The notes under the pieces are model-generated. The model did not search any database and was not told where the DNA came from. It worked only from the letters and a program-made list of their open reading frames with translations. DNA of 8,181 bases from Bdellovibrio sp. ZAP7 (lineage in GTDB: Bacteria; Bacteroidota; Bacteroidia; Flavobacteriales; Flavobacteriaceae), in assembly GCA_943324165.2 (NCBI GenBank), contig CALPKO020000042.1:1-8181 (forward strand), read 5' to 3'. This document shows, one piece after another, positions 7,479 through 8,181 of the stretch (positions are counted from its first letter, which is position 1; every line of letters begins with the position of its first letter). The translations under genes were made by a program, and so were the position numbers.

Positions 7479-7667
7479 TTATTTGAATAGTTTTTCTACT
7501 TCATTAAAATCAATACCCATGTAGGTGCAAAATTCACCAAAAGTTAATAGCTGGTGCTTCTCTTTGTTGAGTTTTTTTCGTATTGCGTTGATGGTATTGC
7601 GGCTATGGCGTTCGCTTTTACCTGTGATTAGTTGGACATCTTTGGGATAAATGCACATTCTTTTCAT
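7479..7667 (-). CDS. Small basic helix-turn-helix-like protein, function unknown
   Basis: This is a 62-residue, lysine/arginine-rich protein without signal peptide or membrane segment. Residues 8-34 (PKDVQLITGKSERHSRNTIN and onward) read as two or three short helices with a turn at TGKS, resembling excisionase/MerR-type DNA-binding helices. A second block, LTFGEFCTYMG (41-51), leads into a short C-terminal helix. I recall similar short proteins with the pattern IYPKD-Q-ITGKS followed by EFC-Y-G in many Bacteroidetes genomes, usually annotated hypothetical; this needs a database search. The ATG at 7665-7667 is used, and M4 (7656-7658) is an alternative. No Shine-Dalgarno and no TAnnTTTG box is visible upstream. 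It stands alone in a gene-poor, repeat-rich stretch with no integrase, toxin or partner gene in view. DNA binding is an inference. Confidence 0.7.
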   Translation of the reverse strand: MKRMCIYPKDVQLITGKSERHSRNTINAIRKKLNKEKHQLLTFGEFCTYMGIDFNEVEKLFK

Positions 7668-7910
7668 TTTGGTGTTTTGTTATTTGTTGACTATACTAAT
7701 TGTCGGTTATGGTTTTATGGCGCTATATTTTTCCTTATATACTCCCTTTATCTTCCCTTTATCTTCCCTTTATATACGCAGTATCTTCTTTTTGTTAATG
7801 GCTCTAGAAGTATTTATTTTTTATTAATTTCCCGCAGATTTAAAGGATTCTCGTGGATTGTTTTAATTTATATTATTTGTTCTTGTATTCAGAAGACATG
7901 CTATATTTTT
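7668..7910. other. Gene-free AT-rich stretch before the tandem array
   Basis: I see no gene here. This stretch and the array beyond it make up more than 500 bases without a credible coding region. It contains an 11-bp minisatellite (7743-7775), a segment resembling a short interspersed repeat (7823-7867), and several pyrimidine tracts. No clear promoter for the neighbouring minus-strand gene is seen. Confidence 0.6.
7743..7775. repeat. 11-bp minisatellite, three units
   Basis: The unit TCCCTTTATCT occurs at 7743-7753 and 7754-7764, and once more at 7765-7775 with a single C-to-A change near its end. The tract is purely pyrimidine on the plus strand apart from one A per unit (two in the last). 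The period is close to one helical turn. Confidence 0.85.
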
Positions 7911-7975
7911 TCAATATTCTTATCAAAAAACATTCCAAATCAGGTTTTTACAAGGTTCTCGATACATTTTTTGTT
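7911..7975. repeat. Degenerate first unit of the terminal tandem array
   Basis: The segment aligns with the exact units on its right with many substitutions and small gaps. Its start, TCAATATTCTTATC, matches TCCGATGCTCTGCAC loosely. CAAAAAACATTCCAAAT matches CAAAAAACACTCGAACT, and CAAGGTTCTCGATACATTTT (7951-7970) matches CATGGTTCTAGATACATTTT (8081-8100) with two mismatches. The end nearest the array is the best conserved, as expected at the decaying edge of a tandem array. Confidence 0.65.
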
Positions 7976-8021
7976 CCGATGCTCTGCACAAAAAACACTC
8001 GAACTGACGGTGCTTGCATGG
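7976..8021. other. Imperfect inverted repeat inside each array unit (unit 1 shown)
   Basis: Within the unit, CC-ATGC then GCAC on the left can pair with GTGC then GCATGG on the right. This gives 10 base pairs, with one bulged G, a 3x2 internal loop and a 20-base apical loop. The same fold is possible in units 2 (8040-8085) and 3 (8106-8151). It competes with another hairpin that uses the T-run before the unit and the A-run inside it. Confidence 0.5.
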
Positions 8022-8181
8022 TTCTCAATACATTTTTTTCCGATGCTCTGCACAAAAAACACTCGAACTGACGGTGCTTGCATGGTTCTAGATACATTTT
8101 TTGTTCCGATGCTCTGCACAAAAAACACTCGAACTGACGGTGCTTGCATGGTTCTCAATACATTTTTTTCCGATGCTCTGC
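7976..8181. repeat. Tandem array of alternating 64-bp and 66-bp units, truncated by the window edge
   Basis: Units start at each CCGATGCTCTGC. Unit 1 is 7976-8039 (64 bp), unit 2 is 8040-8105 (66 bp), unit 3 is 8106-8169 (64 bp), and unit 4 begins at 8170 and is cut by the window end. Units 1 and 3 are identical. Unit 2 differs only near its end, reading CTAGATACATTTTTTGTT where the others read CTCAATACATTTTTTT. The array therefore has a 130-bp higher-order period: 7961-8051 and 8091-8181 match base for base. There are no unique spacers. The 64-bp units break any reading frame, so the short frames across the array are not credible genes. Confidence 0.95.

Noticed and set aside
7479..7667. Small basic protein as half of a toxin-antitoxin pair
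   Set aside because: No partner gene lies on either side; both flanks are non-coding.
7348..7909. Ten-base word GCTATATTTT at 7348, 7722 and 7900 as a dispersed regulatory motif
   Set aside because: In sequence this AT-rich, three copies of such a word are not surprising; flanks do not match and no symmetry or spacing rule appears.
7853..8071. Plus-strand 72-codon reading frame before and into the array
   Set aside because: It begins in non-coding AT-rich sequence and ends inside the repeats; composition is Phe/Tyr/Leu-rich as expected from T-runs, with no domain.
7940..8158. Minus-strand reading frame across the array encoding a repeated TMQAPSVRVFFVQSIG
   Set aside because: The repetition comes from the DNA repeat. 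Unit lengths of 64 bp shift the frame, so the same DNA is read differently in successive units, and no start context or domain is recognisable.
7976..8181. CRISPR array
   Set aside because: The units are direct copies of 64-66 bp with no unique spacers, and no cas genes are in view.

Overview
The window looks like a chromosome segment from a member of the Flavobacteriaceae, probably Flavobacterium or a close relative. The reasons are its AT-rich, A/T-tract-rich sequence, the absence of Shine-Dalgarno sites before most starts, a large secreted protease ending in a type IX secretion (T9SS) sorting domain, a TACATTTG box of the Bacteroidetes TAnnTTTG promoter type, and a 62-residue basic protein of a kind I associate with Bacteroidetes. 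The genus is an inference; there is no rRNA here to test it.

Layout from left to right. (1) 1-925: the C-terminal two thirds of an NADP-type glutamate dehydrogenase, cut by the window edge. (2) 948-983: a hairpin with T-tracts on both strands, placed to end both this gene and the gene converging on it. (3) 1006-4218, minus strand: a 1070-residue secreted multidomain zinc metalloprotease with signal peptide, propeptide, metzincin catalytic domain, two Ig-like segments, two duplicated FN3 domains, a GEVED domain and a T9SS sorting tail. (4) 4219-4451: a divergent intergenic region. (5) 4452-7248, plus strand: three tightly packed genes, namely a DadA/PuuB-like FAD oxidoreductase, a monofunctional peptidoglycan glycosyltransferase (MtgA) that overlaps it by 14 bases, and an LpxR-family outer-membrane lipid A deacylase that starts 3 bases after mtgA. 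(6) 7249-8181: a gene-poor, repeat-rich tail with one small basic protein on the minus strand, an 11-bp minisatellite, a possible relic of a short interspersed repeat, and a tandem array that runs off the right edge.

Functionally, the window combines central nitrogen metabolism (gdhA), secreted proteolysis and an apparent operon linked to the cell envelope. The last two genes of that operon act on peptidoglycan and, by family, on lipid A; the oxidoreductase's substrate is unknown.

The protein-coding part is ordinary for this group, and I do not see a convincing new biological system. The least explained structure is the terminal array. Its units alternate 64 and 66 bp in a 130-bp higher-order period, each can form one of two competing hairpins, and the left edge decays into a degenerate copy.
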